Under the pieces are notes generated by a model. The model searched no databases, was not told the DNA's origin, and worked only from the letters and a program-made list of their open reading frames with translations. Position numbers and translations under genes: made by a program. Below are positions 41,053 through 50,833 of a stretch of DNA of 64,000 nt, one piece after another (the first letter of the stretch is position 1; each line of letters opens with the position of its first letter). The stretch covers positions 62,001 through 126,000 of the forward strand of contig NZ_QNUX01000009.1 of the NCBI RefSeq assembly GCF_003312425.1, in the 5' to 3' direction. Source of the DNA: Flavobacterium psychrolimnae. Lineage in GTDB: Bacteria > Bacteroidota > Bacteroidia > Flavobacteriales > Flavobacteriaceae.

Positions 41053-42486
41053 TTAATCGTTGAATTTTCTAAAAATATATTCTTTTGTTTTATTGTCATA
41101 ATAGCCTAAATAATAAGCATCCGTTTTAAATAATGTTTGTGATGAAACATCTGTATACTTGTCGAAAAAGGTACGGATTTTATCAAAAGCCAGAGGTCGT
41201 AAATCGCCTTTAATATGATTGCCTTCGTTGTCAAATAATCCGTCTGTTTTTACCACTTTTCTATTTGAATACGAATTAAAACTCTCTATGCCTGGATTGT
41301 AAACGGCAACTGCAACTAGCGCTCCAATTAAGCCAAATTGGCTCATACCAAATTGGCCGGCTGATTGTTGAATAGGCGATATACCTCCAAAAGTAATTAA
41401 CGTGTTTTGACCAATACTATAACAACTAATACCTGGGTTTAGATTGTTGACTTTTCGAATAAACTGGGAAGAATTTTCTAAGGTTCTCTTTCCTCCAAAA
41501 TCTCCTCCTTCCAGTTGAACTTCTGAATTTTTAAAATCGATTGGTTCGGATGACTTAGCGGTATGTTCCTTCAATACTTTTCCGTCTAAATCTTTTACAG
41601 TAAGATAAAATAGATTGGATGCGCTTTTTAATTGATATAATTTGTTATCAAAGTAAAATGAATTCGAATTCAAATACATTCGATCTTCATCAATATCGTG
41701 AGTTTTTATTTTTTTTTCAGTAGCTTTAAAATCTGTTAAATCAACAGTGATAACTTGGGTAAACTCGATATTAGTGTCAAGGGTAATGATAATTCGATTG
41801 TTTTTGAAATAACATTTTCTTTTTTTGGCACTATCAGTTAGAGATGTTGGGTTGTCGGTATTTATAAGCTGCAAAGAGAAAGGCGCCTCAAAAGGAAGTA
41901 AATTTTCTCCTAATACTTCATATAAGTTTGATTGTGTATAGTCTGATTTATAAAAAGTAAATCCGTTTAAATTGATTTTTTTTTCGGTATAATCACCTTC
42001 TTTATCAAAAACATAGAGTTTTAAATCATTACTTTTTTTGATAACTGTTAGAATATAAAAAAAATCTTTGTCACTAAATTTTTGTAAAACTTTTTCATCT
42101 TTTAATAATAAAGAATGTTGTTTTGTTGTCGTTTTACGGTTATTGAAATCGTATAATTCAGTAAAAATATCCTTGGAATCATTTGATGACCAAAAAAGTC
42201 TAGTGTTGTCATTGTTGATGTTGTAGCCAATCATCTTCGTGTAAATTTTAGTATTTGGCCTTTCGGATGAAATACTATCAATGATTTTCATTTTTTCATC
42301 GAGTTGAATGGCTTTTACTTTCATTTTATCACCAATAAATAAAGTAATTTCTTTTTTATCGTTATTTATAGTCTGAAAAACATCACGATTTTTTTTTAAC
42401 TCAAGAGGTATAGATGATACCATTTCTTGTGAAAAAGAAATTAAACTACTTAAAATTAAAGACGCAAGAAGTGTTTTTTTTATCAT
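41053..42486 (-). CDS. Unknown secreted protein, paralog 2 of a tandem pair
   Basis: A 477-residue exported protein with signal peptide ending ISFSQ. It is the tandem paralog of 39574-40995, 57 bp upstream of it. It has the same DSAKKRKCYF core, VNNLNPGISCYS, GLIGALVAVAVYNPG hydrophobic segment and LRPLAFDKI. Upstream sequence to metG is short and AT-rich. The two share one strand and probably arose by local duplication. Function unknown. Confidence 0.7.
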   Translation of the reverse strand: MIKKTLLASLILSSLISFSQEMVSSIPLELKKNRDVFQTINNDKKEITLFIGDKMKVKAIQLDEKMKIIDSISSERPNTKIYTKMIGYNINNDNTRLFWSSNDSKDIFTELYDFNNRKTTTKQHSLLLKDEKVLQKFSDKDFFYILTVIKKSNDLKLYVFDKEGDYTEKKINLNGFTFYKSDYTQSNLYEVLGENLLPFEAPFSLQLINTDNPTSLTDSAKKRKCYFKNNRIIITLDTNIEFTQVITVDLTDFKATEKKIKTHDIDEDRMYLNSNSFYFDNKLYQLKSASNLFYLTVKDLDGKVLKEHTAKSSEPIDFKNSEVQLEGGDFGGKRTLENSSQFIRKVNNLNPGISCYSIGQNTLITFGGISPIQQSAGQFGMSQFGLIGALVAVAVYNPGIESFNSYSNRKVVKTDGLFDNEGNHIKGDLRPLAFDKIRTFFDKYTDVSSQTLFKTDAYYLGYYDNKTKEYIFRKFND

Positions 42487-42628
42487 TTTTAGATAAGTTT
42501 ATTTTTTAGCTAATATCTTATTTTTTTTTAAAATATTATTAGTTAAAAAATGTTTTTTAAATGCAAACTGCGCAACTTAATTAAAATTTTAATTAAGTCA
42601 CGCAATTTTATATTTTTTTCAAAAAGTC

Positions 42629-44689
42629 TTAATTTATAGCCTCTCCATTAGCAACGCCATCGGTATCCGGATTTACAAAAACCAGTTTTCCTTCAGCATT
42701 GGTAGTCATCAAAATCATTCCTTGACTTTCTACGCCACGAAGATTTCTTGAAGCCAAATTCACTAAAACAGTCACTTTTTTACCAATAATATCTTCTGGT
42801 TTGAAACTCTCAGCAATTCCTGAAACTATCGTTCGAACATCAATTCCGGTGTCTACTTTCAAAATCAAAAGCTTGTTGGCTTTCGGCATTTTTTCGGCTT
42901 CCAAGATTGTTCCTGTACGAATATCTATTTTGGCAAAATCCTCAAATTGAATCGCTTCTTTCTGTGGTTCCGCTTTTTTGTTTTCGGCAGTATTAGCAGT
43001 TTTTGTCGCTTCTAGTTTGTCTATTTGTTTTTGAATTTCCTCATCTTCAATTTTAGCAAACAATAATTCCGCTTCGCCAATTTGGTGTCCAGCCGGAATC
43101 AAATCAGAATTTTGAGCAATAGTATTCCAGTTCAAAGGACTTTCAATTTTTAAAATTATTGATAATTTTTTAGCGGTAAATGGTAAGAACGGTTCGCAAA
43201 GTGAACTCAACGCAGCGGCAATTTGCAAGGCAACATACATTTGTGTTTGTACGCGCTCCGGATTGTCTTTTATCACTTTCCAAGGCTCTTCATCCGCCAA
43301 ATATTTATTTCCTAAACGCGCTACATTCATTAATTCGCTCAACGCTTCACGGAATCTGTATCGTTCCACAGAACTTGAAATTACTGCTGGATACGCTTTC
43401 AATTCGGTTAAAGTTGCTTCATCTACCTCAGAAAGTTCGTTTGGTTGCGGAACAATTCCGTTGTAATATTTATTGGTTAAAACCACGACACGATTGATGA
43501 AATTTCCATAAATCGCTACCAATTCATTATTGTTTCTCGCCTGAAAATCTTTCCAGGTAAAATCATTATCTTTGGTTTCCGGCGCATTTGATGTCAAAGC
43601 ATAACGCAAAACATCTTGCTGATTCGGGAATTCTTCCAAATATTCGTGCAACCAAACTGCCCAGTTTTTAGACGTAGATAATTTATTTCCTTCCAAGTTC
43701 AAGAACTCATTAGCAGGCACATTGTCCGGCAAAATATAACTTCCTTCGGCTTTCAACATCGCAGGGAAAATGATACAATGAAAAACAATATTGTCTTTCC
43801 CAATAAAGTGAACCAGTTTTGTATCCTGATCTTTCCAGTAAGGTTCCCAATCTTTTCCTTCGCGCAAAGCCCATTCTTTGGTAGAAGAAATGTACCCAAT
43901 CGGCGCATCAAACCACACGTATAATTTTTTTCCTTCGGCACCTTCAACGGGAACATCAATTCCCCAATCCAAGTCACGAGTTACCGCACGAGGCTCTAAT
44001 CCGCCGTCAATCCACGATTTTACTTGACCGTAAACATTCGGTTTCCAGTCATTTTTATGTCCAACTAGAATCCATTCTTTCAAGAAATCTTCATAACGGT
44101 CCAAAGGCAAAAACCAGTGTTTGGTAGATTTCATAATAGGTGTTTCTCCAGTAATTGTCGATTTTGGATTAATCAAATCCGTAGCATTCAGCGTCGAACC
44201 ACATTTTTCGCATTGATCACCGTAGGCTTCTTCGTTGCCGCATTTTGGGCAAGTTCCCACCACAAAACGGTCAGCCAAAAACTGATCTGCTTTTGCATCA
44301 TACAATTGCTCGGTTACTTCTTCGATAAAATCACCTTGTTCGTACAGTTTCCTAAAAAATTCCGAAGCCGTATCATGATGAATTTTAGCCGAAGTTCTGG
44401 AATAATTATCAAACGAAATCCCAAAATCAGAGAACGATTTACGAATGATTCCATCATATTTATCGATTACTTCCTGTGGCGTAATGCCTTCTTTTTTGGC
44501 TTTCATCGAAATCGCCACGCCGTGTTCGTCACTTCCGCAAACAAACAAAACGTCTCTTCCCTGCAATCTTAAATATCTGGAATATATATCCGAAGGTACG
44601 TAAACACCCGCTAAATGGCCAATGTGAATCGGTCCGTTCGTATACGGCAATGCCGCTGTAATCGTATATCTTTTTGGATTCTGTATCAT
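42629..44689 (-). CDS. metG: Methionyl-tRNA synthetase
   Basis: Class I aminoacyl-tRNA synthetase of 686 residues that charges tRNA-Met. HIGH is at 22-25 (PIHIGHLAG), the KMSKS equivalent is KLSTSK at 336-341, and a zinc knuckle holds C147, C150, C160 and C163. A lysine-rich linker leads to a C-terminal EMAPII/Trbp111-like tRNA-binding domain (about 580-686) with [20 protein letters not shown]. The gene is complete and monocistronic; the preceding divergent gap holds a dispersed repeat. Confidence 0.97.
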   Translation of the reverse strand: MIQNPKRYTITAALPYTNGPIHIGHLAGVYVPSDIYSRYLRLQGRDVLFVCGSDEHGVAISMKAKKEGITPQEVIDKYDGIIRKSFSDFGISFDNYSRTSAKIHHDTASEFFRKLYEQGDFIEEVTEQLYDAKADQFLADRFVVGTCPKCGNEEAYGDQCEKCGSTLNATDLINPKSTITGETPIMKSTKHWFLPLDRYEDFLKEWILVGHKNDWKPNVYGQVKSWIDGGLEPRAVTRDLDWGIDVPVEGAEGKKLYVWFDAPIGYISSTKEWALREGKDWEPYWKDQDTKLVHFIGKDNIVFHCIIFPAMLKAEGSYILPDNVPANEFLNLEGNKLSTSKNWAVWLHEYLEEFPNQQDVLRYALTSNAPETKDNDFTWKDFQARNNNELVAIYGNFINRVVVLTNKYYNGIVPQPNELSEVDEATLTELKAYPAVISSSVERYRFREALSELMNVARLGNKYLADEEPWKVIKDNPERVQTQMYVALQIAAALSSLCEPFLPFTAKKLSIILKIESPLNWNTIAQNSDLIPAGHQIGEAELLFAKIEDEEIQKQIDKLEATKTANTAENKKAEPQKEAIQFEDFAKIDIRTGTILEAEKMPKANKLLILKVDTGIDVRTIVSGIAESFKPEDIIGKKVTVLVNLASRNLRGVESQGMILMTTNAEGKLVFVNPDTDGVANGEAIN

Positions 44690-44735
44690 GATTCAATTTT
44701 ATAGAGCGCAAAAATAAGCATTCCAATTTTTATTT

Positions 44736-44826
44736 GAAGCTATTTCCTGTCTCGTTTTAAAGATGAGATTGCAATCTTTCTATTCTAATAGAAAAATAGA
44801 AAGGATTTTCATTTGTAGTGGGGCTA
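44736..44826 (+). repeat. Dispersed GGAGCTA...GGGCTA element, copy E
   Basis: Starts GAAGCTATTTCCTGTCTCG, has GAGATTGCAATCTTTCTATT and AATAGAAAGGATTTTC as an internal hairpin, ends GTGGGGCTA. It is the only copy in a divergent intergenic region (metG and the 44899 lipoprotein). Confidence 0.75.
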
Positions 44827-44898
44827 AGAATTTGGGTTGTCAAACCGTTTTTTATATAAATAATTACTTATATTTGGTTCAAAGCTAAAATTCAAGTC

Positions 44899-45603
44899 AT
44901 GAAAAAAATTTTTTTTTTATTAATTTTTCTAACCTTTCTTCTAGGATGTTCTTCCAAAATTAAATCAATAACTGAATTTTCTATCCAAGATGGTATTATA
45001 AGTAAAAATAGAATTGCAGAGTTTGATAAAGAAGGAAATAAATTGTTAGAACAAAATTTTGGAAATCCTAGATCTAATAGAGTTACAAAGTCAGACTATA
45101 TAAATGGTATGAAAGTTTTAGAAATGGATTGTGATTATTTTGAAAAAGAAGATACTTGTGTAGTTAGACAGTTTTCAAAATTTGATTACGATGTCAATAA
45201 TAAATTAATAGCAGAAACAAAATTTGAGGAAGATTCAGCAATACGCTTTGTTCGTCGCCATATTAATTTAAAGGATATGAAAGTTCTAAAAACGATGTCA
45301 TGGGAAATGTTTCCAGTAGCAACGCCAAATTACGACGAGGCTATAATATTAATTGACACTATTTATTACGATAAATTAAAAAGAGAAATTAAGAGAGTAC
45401 ATCATAATCCGGATTTTGATAAACCATGGGTTGAAATTTTTAGATATAGCAAAAATGGATATTCTAAAGAATATAAAGGGAGTATTAAGGACACAATAGA
45501 ATATTTTAAATATAATAAACTCCAAAAAAAGGTGATTAAAAATAAAATTAATTTTGATTTTGGGGATATGAAAAAGAATAAGTATAAATTTGAGTATTAT
45601 TAA
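44899..45603 (+). CDS. Unknown lipoprotein
   Basis: A 234-residue protein with an SPII signal (LLIFLTFLLG-C). The body has many short repeats of aromatic and charged residues, such as EFDKEGNKLLEQNFG, KFDYDVNNKLIAETKF and FRYSKNGYSKEYKG, which loosely recall YD/MORN-like repeats of cell-surface proteins. No catalytic motif is seen. It stands alone after repeat copy E. I do not recognise a family. Confidence 0.6.
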   Translation: MKKIFFLLIFLTFLLGCSSKIKSITEFSIQDGIISKNRIAEFDKEGNKLLEQNFGNPRSNRVTKSDYINGMKVLEMDCDYFEKEDTCVVRQFSKFDYDVNNKLIAETKFEEDSAIRFVRRHINLKDMKVLKTMSWEMFPVATPNYDEAIILIDTIYYDKLKREIKRVHHNPDFDKPWVEIFRYSKNGYSKEYKGSIKDTIEYFKYNKLQKKVIKNKINFDFGDMKKNKYKFEYY

Positions 45604-45717
45604 ATGAATACTAAATTGCCCCTTTCTTTGTGAAATTGATAAGTAGTAATTAGCTTGAATAAAGGGTGTTGTTATTTGATAGATTTGATTTTATCTAATT
45701 ATAAACATCTGTTTATT

Positions 45718-45725
45718 TATCTTTG
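45718..45725 (+). promoter_or_regulatory. -7 box of the 56-residue protein gene
   Basis: TATCTTTG, exact TAnnTTTG, 28 nt before the ATG at 45754. No clear -33. Confidence 0.45.
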
Positions 45726-45753
45726 AAAACCAAGTTAAAGAAGACTGTAAATC

Positions 45754-45924
45754 ATGGCAAAAGGACCCGAAAAAAATACCAAAAATAAGGCGTTGCACAC
45801 CAAATTGCTAAATCGGAAAAAGGCTAAAATTCAAAAAGAAAAAAAAGAAAAAGCGTTGCGTTTGAAAGCTTTGGTTACAAAAATGAATCAGAAAAAGAGT
45901 AGTGACGAATCTGATAACATATAA
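45754..45924 (+). CDS. Small highly basic protein
   Basis: A 56-residue protein: MAKGPEKNTKNKALHTKLLN, then a lysine-rich RKKAKIQKEKKEKALRLKAL, ending with an acidic DESDNI. About one third of residues are Lys or Arg, and the middle looks helical. The ATG has a flavobacterial -7 box 28 nt upstream. Small basic proteins of this sort bind nucleic acids or ribosomes in other bacteria, but I recognise no family. Reading-frame integrity and promoter are the only evidence that it is a gene. Confidence 0.55.
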   Translation: MAKGPEKNTKNKALHTKLLNRKKAKIQKEKKEKALRLKALVTKMNQKKSSDESDNI

Positions 45925-45992
45925 ATCGCTTTGGATTTCTTTTCTGTAATAATTTACCCGAAATTTGCAGCACATATTCAAACACAAAACCT

Positions 45993-46532
45993 ATGGAATT
46001 CGGTAGAATAATTATTTCAGAAACAGCCTTTAATAGTGAGAACATTCAAGATGTAATTCACTCTAATATTTCGGTAATCAACTTAATGCGTGAGGAAGGC
46101 GTGAACGATGATTTGATTCACGAAGATGCGATAATGAGTTATTATTTAGATTATTATACGTCACAATGTACCGAAGGAAATTTTGCTCAATTTGTATACA
46201 ATTCGGGTTGGGATAAAGAACTGAATGAATTGATCGAAGAAGGTTTGGCTTTGATTGGAGCCGAAAAGCATTTGGAATTGTTCCAACAACAATCCAAAAA
46301 AGTAAAATTGATGAGCAGTGTTAAGCTCAATAAATTCTTGAAAGGAAAGCTGGAAGGCGTAAATCCAATTAGAGATTTGCTCAATAACGATACTTTTTTC
46401 GAAATTGAAGAGAACCTGGTTACTTTGAATGCTACTTTTTTAAAAACACACCCCGATTTTGAAGTCCTTTCAGTAGACGACATGTTTGCTGCCTTGGAGG
46501 AATTTGTGGGGCATGAGATTAAAAGAGATTAG
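45993..46532 (+). CDS. DMP19-family (DUF4375) protein
   Basis: A 179-residue soluble protein. MSYYLDYYTSQCTEGNFAQF and VYNSGWDKELNELIEEGLAL match the DMP19/DUF4375 family; DMP19 of Neisseria is described as a DNA mimic that blocks regulators. Acidic residues are abundant, which agrees with that idea but does not prove it. It stands alone 68 bp after the small basic protein gene. Confidence 0.7.
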   Translation: MEFGRIIISETAFNSENIQDVIHSNISVINLMREEGVNDDLIHEDAIMSYYLDYYTSQCTEGNFAQFVYNSGWDKELNELIEEGLALIGAEKHLELFQQQSKKVKLMSSVKLNKFLKGKLEGVNPIRDLLNNDTFFEIEENLVTLNATFLKTHPDFEVLSVDDMFAALEEFVGHEIKRD

Positions 46533-46567
46533 CTAATTATTTAGGTGAAATTCATTTTGCATTATTT

Positions 46568-46701
46568 TTAACCACATAGAAACATAGTTTTGAGTTTATT
46601 AAAAAGGCATTTCATTTTTAGCTAGAATGCATAGCTATGTGAAAATGAAATGTTATCAAATTCTTCTCAGTCCTAATTTTTCTATGATTCTATCTGTTTA
46701 A
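46568..46701. repeat. ACCACATAG inverted-repeat element
   Basis: Ends TTAACCACATAGAAACATAG and CTATGATTCTATCTGTTTAA are inverted and match at 17 of 20 positions. Inside lies a second inverted pair, CATTTCATTTT / AAAATGAAATG (perfect). The 134-bp unit sits between DMP19 and serS genes and would fold into a nested cruciform. Confidence 0.65.
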
Positions 46702-46749
46702 AAAAATCCCAATGCATTTGAAATAGGATATTCTCCTTTTCCTCAAAAC

Positions 46750-46785
46750 TTTGTCTTATAAGTCCCAAACATTTCCTTAAATTTG
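46750..46785 (+). promoter_or_regulatory. Promoter of serS
   Basis: TTTG (46750-46753), 24 nt, TAAATTTG (46778-46785), exact -7 box, 40 nt before the ATG. Confidence 0.6.
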
Positions 46786-46825
46786 CTTCCATTATTATAA
46801 AAGTTAGCGTTAAAAAAATCAAGCT

Positions 46826-48097
46826 ATGTTACAAATTGCATTTATTAGAGAGAATCAAGAAAAAGTAATCACCGCTTTGGCAAAGAGAAACATCGATGCT
46901 ACAAGTGTTGTTGAAGAAGTGGTACAACTGGATGAAAAACGTCGCGCTACGCAAGTGGAATTAGACAATATTTTATCCGAATCTAATAAATTATCCAAAG
47001 ATATTGGCGAATTGATGAAAGGCGGAGAGAAAGCAAAAGCTGCTATTCTAAAAGAAAAAACCGTTTTAAACAAAGAGAAAAGCAAAGCTTTAGCGGAAAC
47101 TGCTGATGCACTTGCTGCAGAACTTTTAGAGAAACTATATACCTTACCCAATCTTCCTGCTGATATTGTTCCTGTTGGAAAAACGCCAGAGGAAAACCTA
47201 AATGTTTTTGAAGAAGGTGAAATTCCGGTTTTGCACGAAGGAGCACAACCGCATTGGGAATTGGTAAAAAAATATGACATCATTGATTTTGAACTTGGAG
47301 TAAAAATCACTGGCGCAGGATTTCCCGTGTATAAAGGAAAAGGAGCACGATTACAACGTGCCTTGATTAATTATTTCTTGGACAAAAATACGGCTGCGGG
47401 TTACAATGAAGTTCAGGTTCCGCACATGGTAAATGAAGCGTCGGCTTATGGAACGGGACAATTGCCTGACAAAGAAGGGCAAATGTATCACGATAAAACA
47501 GATGATTTATACTTGATTCCAACGGCTGAGGTTCCAGTAACGAATTTGTTTCGTGATGTAATCCTTAACGAAAGTGAATTGCCGGTTTTGACTACGGCTT
47601 ACACACCTTGTTTCCGTCGTGAAGCAGGTTCTTACGGAGCACACGTTCGTGGATTGAACCGTTTGCATCAATTTGATAAAGTGGAAATTGTACGTGTAGA
47701 ACATCCTGATAAGTCGTATGAAGCTTTGGACGGTATGGTCGAACACGTTAAAAATATATTACAAGAATTGAAATTACCTTATAGAATTTTGCGTCTTTGT
47801 GGCGGTGATATGGGTTTTACATCAGCGTTGACGTATGATTTCGAAGTGTTTTCTACAGCGCAAGATCGTTGGTTAGAAATTAGTTCGGTTTCTAATTTTG
47901 AGACTTTTCAAGCGAATCGTTTGAAATTGCGTTTCAAAGACAAAGACGGAAAAAACCAATTGGCTCATACCCTTAACGGTAGTGCATTGGCTTTGCCAAG
48001 AGTTTTGGCTGGAATTTTAGAAAATTACCAAACTCCAGAAGGAATTGTAATCCCAAAAGTATTGCGTCCGTATTGCGGGTTTGATATCATAAACTAA
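46826..48097 (+). CDS. serS: Seryl-tRNA synthetase
   Basis: Class II synthetase of 423 residues. Residues 1-110 form the long coiled-coil arm that grips the tRNA-Ser variable arm. The catalytic core has PTAEVPVTNLFRD, motif 2 PCFRREAGSYGAHVRGLNRL, and motif 3 NGSALALPRVLAGILENYQ. Promoter and separate position suggest its own transcript. It is complete. Confidence 0.97.
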   Translation: MLQIAFIRENQEKVITALAKRNIDATSVVEEVVQLDEKRRATQVELDNILSESNKLSKDIGELMKGGEKAKAAILKEKTVLNKEKSKALAETADALAAELLEKLYTLPNLPADIVPVGKTPEENLNVFEEGEIPVLHEGAQPHWELVKKYDIIDFELGVKITGAGFPVYKGKGARLQRALINYFLDKNTAAGYNEVQVPHMVNEASAYGTGQLPDKEGQMYHDKTDDLYLIPTAEVPVTNLFRDVILNESELPVLTTAYTPCFRREAGSYGAHVRGLNRLHQFDKVEIVRVEHPDKSYEALDGMVEHVKNILQELKLPYRILRLCGGDMGFTSALTYDFEVFSTAQDRWLEISSVSNFETFQANRLKLRFKDKDGKNQLAHTLNGSALALPRVLAGILENYQTPEGIVIPKVLRPYCGFDIIN

Positions 48098-48183
48098 TTT
48101 TTTTCAACATATAAGTCATTTAAGGTCATTTAAGTATTAGTATAAATTATTGATTTTGAAGTAATCATATCATAAAAAAGCTT

Positions 48184-48558
48184 ATGAAATATTTCCTTCT
48201 AATTTTTTTGGCTTTTACAATTAATTCTTGTGCACAAAATAACAGACTTGTTTTGGGTGAAAAATATGCAAAAGAAGAACTGTATGCGGTTTTAGGAAAA
48301 AAACCTGGACATAATGTTGTTGACAATAAAGAGTTAATAGTAAAGGGAAGTAAGACAGCAATTAAAATTGCAGAAGCCATTCTTTTTGACATTTATGGAA
48401 AAGAAAATATTGAAAGGCAAAAACCATATGAAGAATATTTGATAAAAAATTATTGGGTTATTTTAGGAACTTTACCAGAAAAAAGTAAGGGAGGAACTTT
48501 TTTAATTATTATTGATGCGAAAAATGCCCAAGTTTTAAAAATAACTCACGGTAAATAA
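48184..48558 (+). CDS. NTF2-fold immunity-like lipoprotein
   Basis: A 124-residue protein with an SPII signal (FAFTINS-C region: LAFTINSCAQN). The C-terminal part, IKNYWVILGTLPEKSKGGTF and LIIIDAKNAQVLKITHGK, matches the NTF2-fold immunity domain seen next to polymorphic toxins. No toxin gene is adjacent, so it is an orphan, or the domain has another job. It follows serS by 86 bp. Assignment is by motif memory, not a database search. Confidence 0.65.
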   Translation: MKYFLLIFLAFTINSCAQNNRLVLGEKYAKEELYAVLGKKPGHNVVDNKELIVKGSKTAIKIAEAILFDIYGKENIERQKPYEEYLIKNYWVILGTLPEKSKGGTFLIIIDAKNAQVLKITHGK

Positions 48559-48653
48559 TTTTCACAATTGATTCCAATATCTTAATTTGAATAATTTATC
48601 ATTTCTTAAATGAGCTTAAATGCCTTATATGGTTAAACAATGATTCTGAATCA

Positions 48654-50429
48654 ATGAAAAAACTCTTTCTACATATCACGCTGTTTTTTTCATTGGTTTG
48701 TTTTTCGCAAAACGAACAATTAGCGCAATATTATTACGACAAAGGCGATTTTGAAAAAGCAAAAATCAGCTATGAAGAGTTGTTGAAAGAGATTCCGTTG
48801 AACTCCCAATATTTTTTAAGAATAATAGATTGTTCTCAGCAATTGCAACAGTTTGAAAGTGCTGAAAAAGCCATTCAAGAACGATTCAACAAGTACAATC
48901 AAGGGAATCTTCTGGTGGAATTGGGCTATAATTTTCAGTTGCAAAAAAATGATGACAAAGCCAAGATATACTACGAACAAGCTTTGGAACGAATCAAAAA
49001 AAATCCAAATGAAGTCTATGGAATTTCAAATTCTTTTGAGCGAAAAGTGTTGCTCGACTACGCGCTGAAATCCTACCAAACCGCCACAGAATTAGAGCCT
49101 AATTTCAATTTCAATTATCAGATAGGATTGCTTTACGGTCAATTGTCTAATATGGAAATGATGATTTCCACTTTTCTGGATGAGGCGTTTGCGAATCCTC
49201 AAAACTCCATTAGAATCCAAAATCAGCTGGTTCGTTTTATGGTTGATGAAGGCGATGCGAATTTCAATGAACTGTTGCGCACAGCATTAATTATTAGAAC
49301 CCAAAAAAACCAAGATATTTTTTGGAACCATTATTTGAGTTGGTTTTATGTACAGCAAAAAGAATTCGAAAAAGCATTTATTCAGGAAAAAGCCATTTAC
49401 AAACGCAATCCGGAATCACTTACTAATATTGTGAATTTGGGGCAACTCGCCATTGATGAGCAGAATGATGAAGCGGCTAAAGAAATTTTGGGATTTGTAT
49501 TGGAAAACACACAAGATTTAGAATTGTTGATTCAGGCAAATTCCTATTTGATGACTATGAAAATTGAAAAAGCATCCGAAAAAGACTTTGCAGCTATTAG
49601 CACAGAATTAGACGCTTTGCTGAAACAATTTGAAATAAGTCCTTTTACCTTATCTTTGCAGCTGATTCAGGCACATTTTACGGCATTTAATTTGAAAAAA
49701 CCAGAAGAAGGAAAGGCAATAGTCAAGAGAGCGCTGGAATTGCAATTGAATGATTATGAAATGGCTAATGCCAAAATGGAACTGGCAGATATTTTGCTGT
49801 ATGAAGAAAAATTCAACCAGGCTTTGATATATTATTCGCAGATAGAATTGGATTTGAAAAATGATGTAATGGCGCATGAAGCCAGTTTGAAAGCAGCAAA
49901 AACAAGTTATTTCAAAACTGATTTTGCTTGGGCGTTGAAACAATTTAAGGAATTGAAATCAGCTAATACGCAGTTGATTGCAAATGATGCTTTGGAGTAT
50001 TTTCTGTTAATTAACGACAATACTGTTGCCGATTCGACACAAACGGCTTTGAAGCAATTTGCAAAAGGTGATTATCTATTATATCAAAACAGGAATCAGG
50101 AAGCGGTAATGCAGTTTCAGACGATATTAAAAAATAATAAAGGACAGGAAATAGAAGCCGTAACCTTGTTGCGATTAGGAAAAATATATGAAAATAAAGG
50201 TGATTTTGCTCTGGCTTTAAGCCAGTATCAAACGATTATCGACCAGCATAGCGACGGAATTTATATAGACGAAGCATTGTATTTTTCGGCAGAAATATAT
50301 AACAAGCAATTGTTGCCTGAAAAAGCAAAGCCATTATATGAAAAGATATTATTCAATCATCAGGACAGTATTTATTTTGTAGAAGCCAGAAAGAAATTCA
50401 GACAATTGCGAGGCGATACTAATTTATAA
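48654..50429 (+). CDS. Exported tetratricopeptide-repeat protein
   Basis: A 591-residue exported protein (signal ends VCFSQ) built from about a dozen TPR units across its whole length, for example LAQYYYDKGDFEKAKISYEE, GYNFQLQKNDDKAKIYYEQA and LRLGKIYENKGDFALALSQY. TPR superhelices bind peptides or partner proteins. The last unit resembles outer-membrane assembly tetratricopeptides. It precedes DUF4286 by 87 bp in a repeat-filled gap. Confidence 0.88.
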   Translation: MKKLFLHITLFFSLVCFSQNEQLAQYYYDKGDFEKAKISYEELLKEIPLNSQYFLRIIDCSQQLQQFESAEKAIQERFNKYNQGNLLVELGYNFQLQKNDDKAKIYYEQALERIKKNPNEVYGISNSFERKVLLDYALKSYQTATELEPNFNFNYQIGLLYGQLSNMEMMISTFLDEAFANPQNSIRIQNQLVRFMVDEGDANFNELLRTALIIRTQKNQDIFWNHYLSWFYVQQKEFEKAFIQEKAIYKRNPESLTNIVNLGQLAIDEQNDEAAKEILGFVLENTQDLELLIQANSYLMTMKIEKASEKDFAAISTELDALLKQFEISPFTLSLQLIQAHFTAFNLKKPEEGKAIVKRALELQLNDYEMANAKMELADILLYEEKFNQALIYYSQIELDLKNDVMAHEASLKAAKTSYFKTDFAWALKQFKELKSANTQLIANDALEYFLLINDNTVADSTQTALKQFAKGDYLLYQNRNQEAVMQFQTILKNNKGQEIEAVTLLRLGKIYENKGDFALALSQYQTIIDQHSDGIYIDEALYFSAEIYNKQLLPEKAKPLYEKILFNHQDSIYFVEARKKFRQLRGDTNL

Positions 50430-50464
50430 AAACAGATTATTTAGATTCTTGGATTTTTTGAAAA

Positions 50465-50512
50465 AGTCTAATAATCTAAAAGTCTAATAATCTAAAAGTC
50501 TAATAATCTAAA
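50465..50512 (+). repeat. Three exact 16-bp tandem repeats
   Basis: AGTCTAATAATCTAAA three times without change, right before the DUF4286 ATG. It places the start of the gene in a hypervariable type of sequence. Confidence 0.9.
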
Positions 50513-50516
50513 AAAA

Positions 50517-50831
50517 ATGATACTATACAACGTTACCACAAACATACACGAAAGCGTTCACGATCAATGGATGATTTGGATGCAGCACAAGCATATTCCT
50601 GAAATTTTGGCGACAGGAAAGTTCTCTTCAGCAAGAATGGTACGAGTTTTAATTGAAGAGGAAATGGGTGGAGTTACGTATTCCGTTCAATATGCTACGG
50701 ACAGTAAAGAAACTTTAGAGAAATACTACCAGGAAGATGCACCAGGTTTTCGCGAAGAAGGAGCGAAATTGTTTGGAGACAAAATGTTAGCGTTTAGAAC
50801 GGAATTAGAACTGATTGCAGATTATAAATAG
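50517..50831 (+). CDS. DUF4286 family protein
   Basis: A 104-residue soluble protein. MILYNVTTNIHESVHDQWMI, WMQHKHIPEILATGKF and TYSVQYATDSKETLEKYYQE match DUF4286, a ferredoxin-like fold of unknown function common in Bacteroidetes. In related genomes it is typically near rsmA; here a two-gene module lies between them. The start is clear because it opens immediately after the tandem repeat. Confidence 0.85.
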   Translation: MILYNVTTNIHESVHDQWMIWMQHKHIPEILATGKFSSARMVRVLIEEEMGGVTYSVQYATDSKETLEKYYQEDAPGFREEGAKLFGDKMLAFRTELELIADYK

Positions 50832-50833
50832 CC

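Noticed and set aside
44117..44572. 151-codon plus-strand frame opposite metG
   Set aside because: Antisense of the metG catalytic and zinc-knuckle region; shadow.
50465..50512. Possible CRISPR-like repeats
   Set aside because: The units are directly adjacent without spacers and only 16 bp; a simple tandem repeat.
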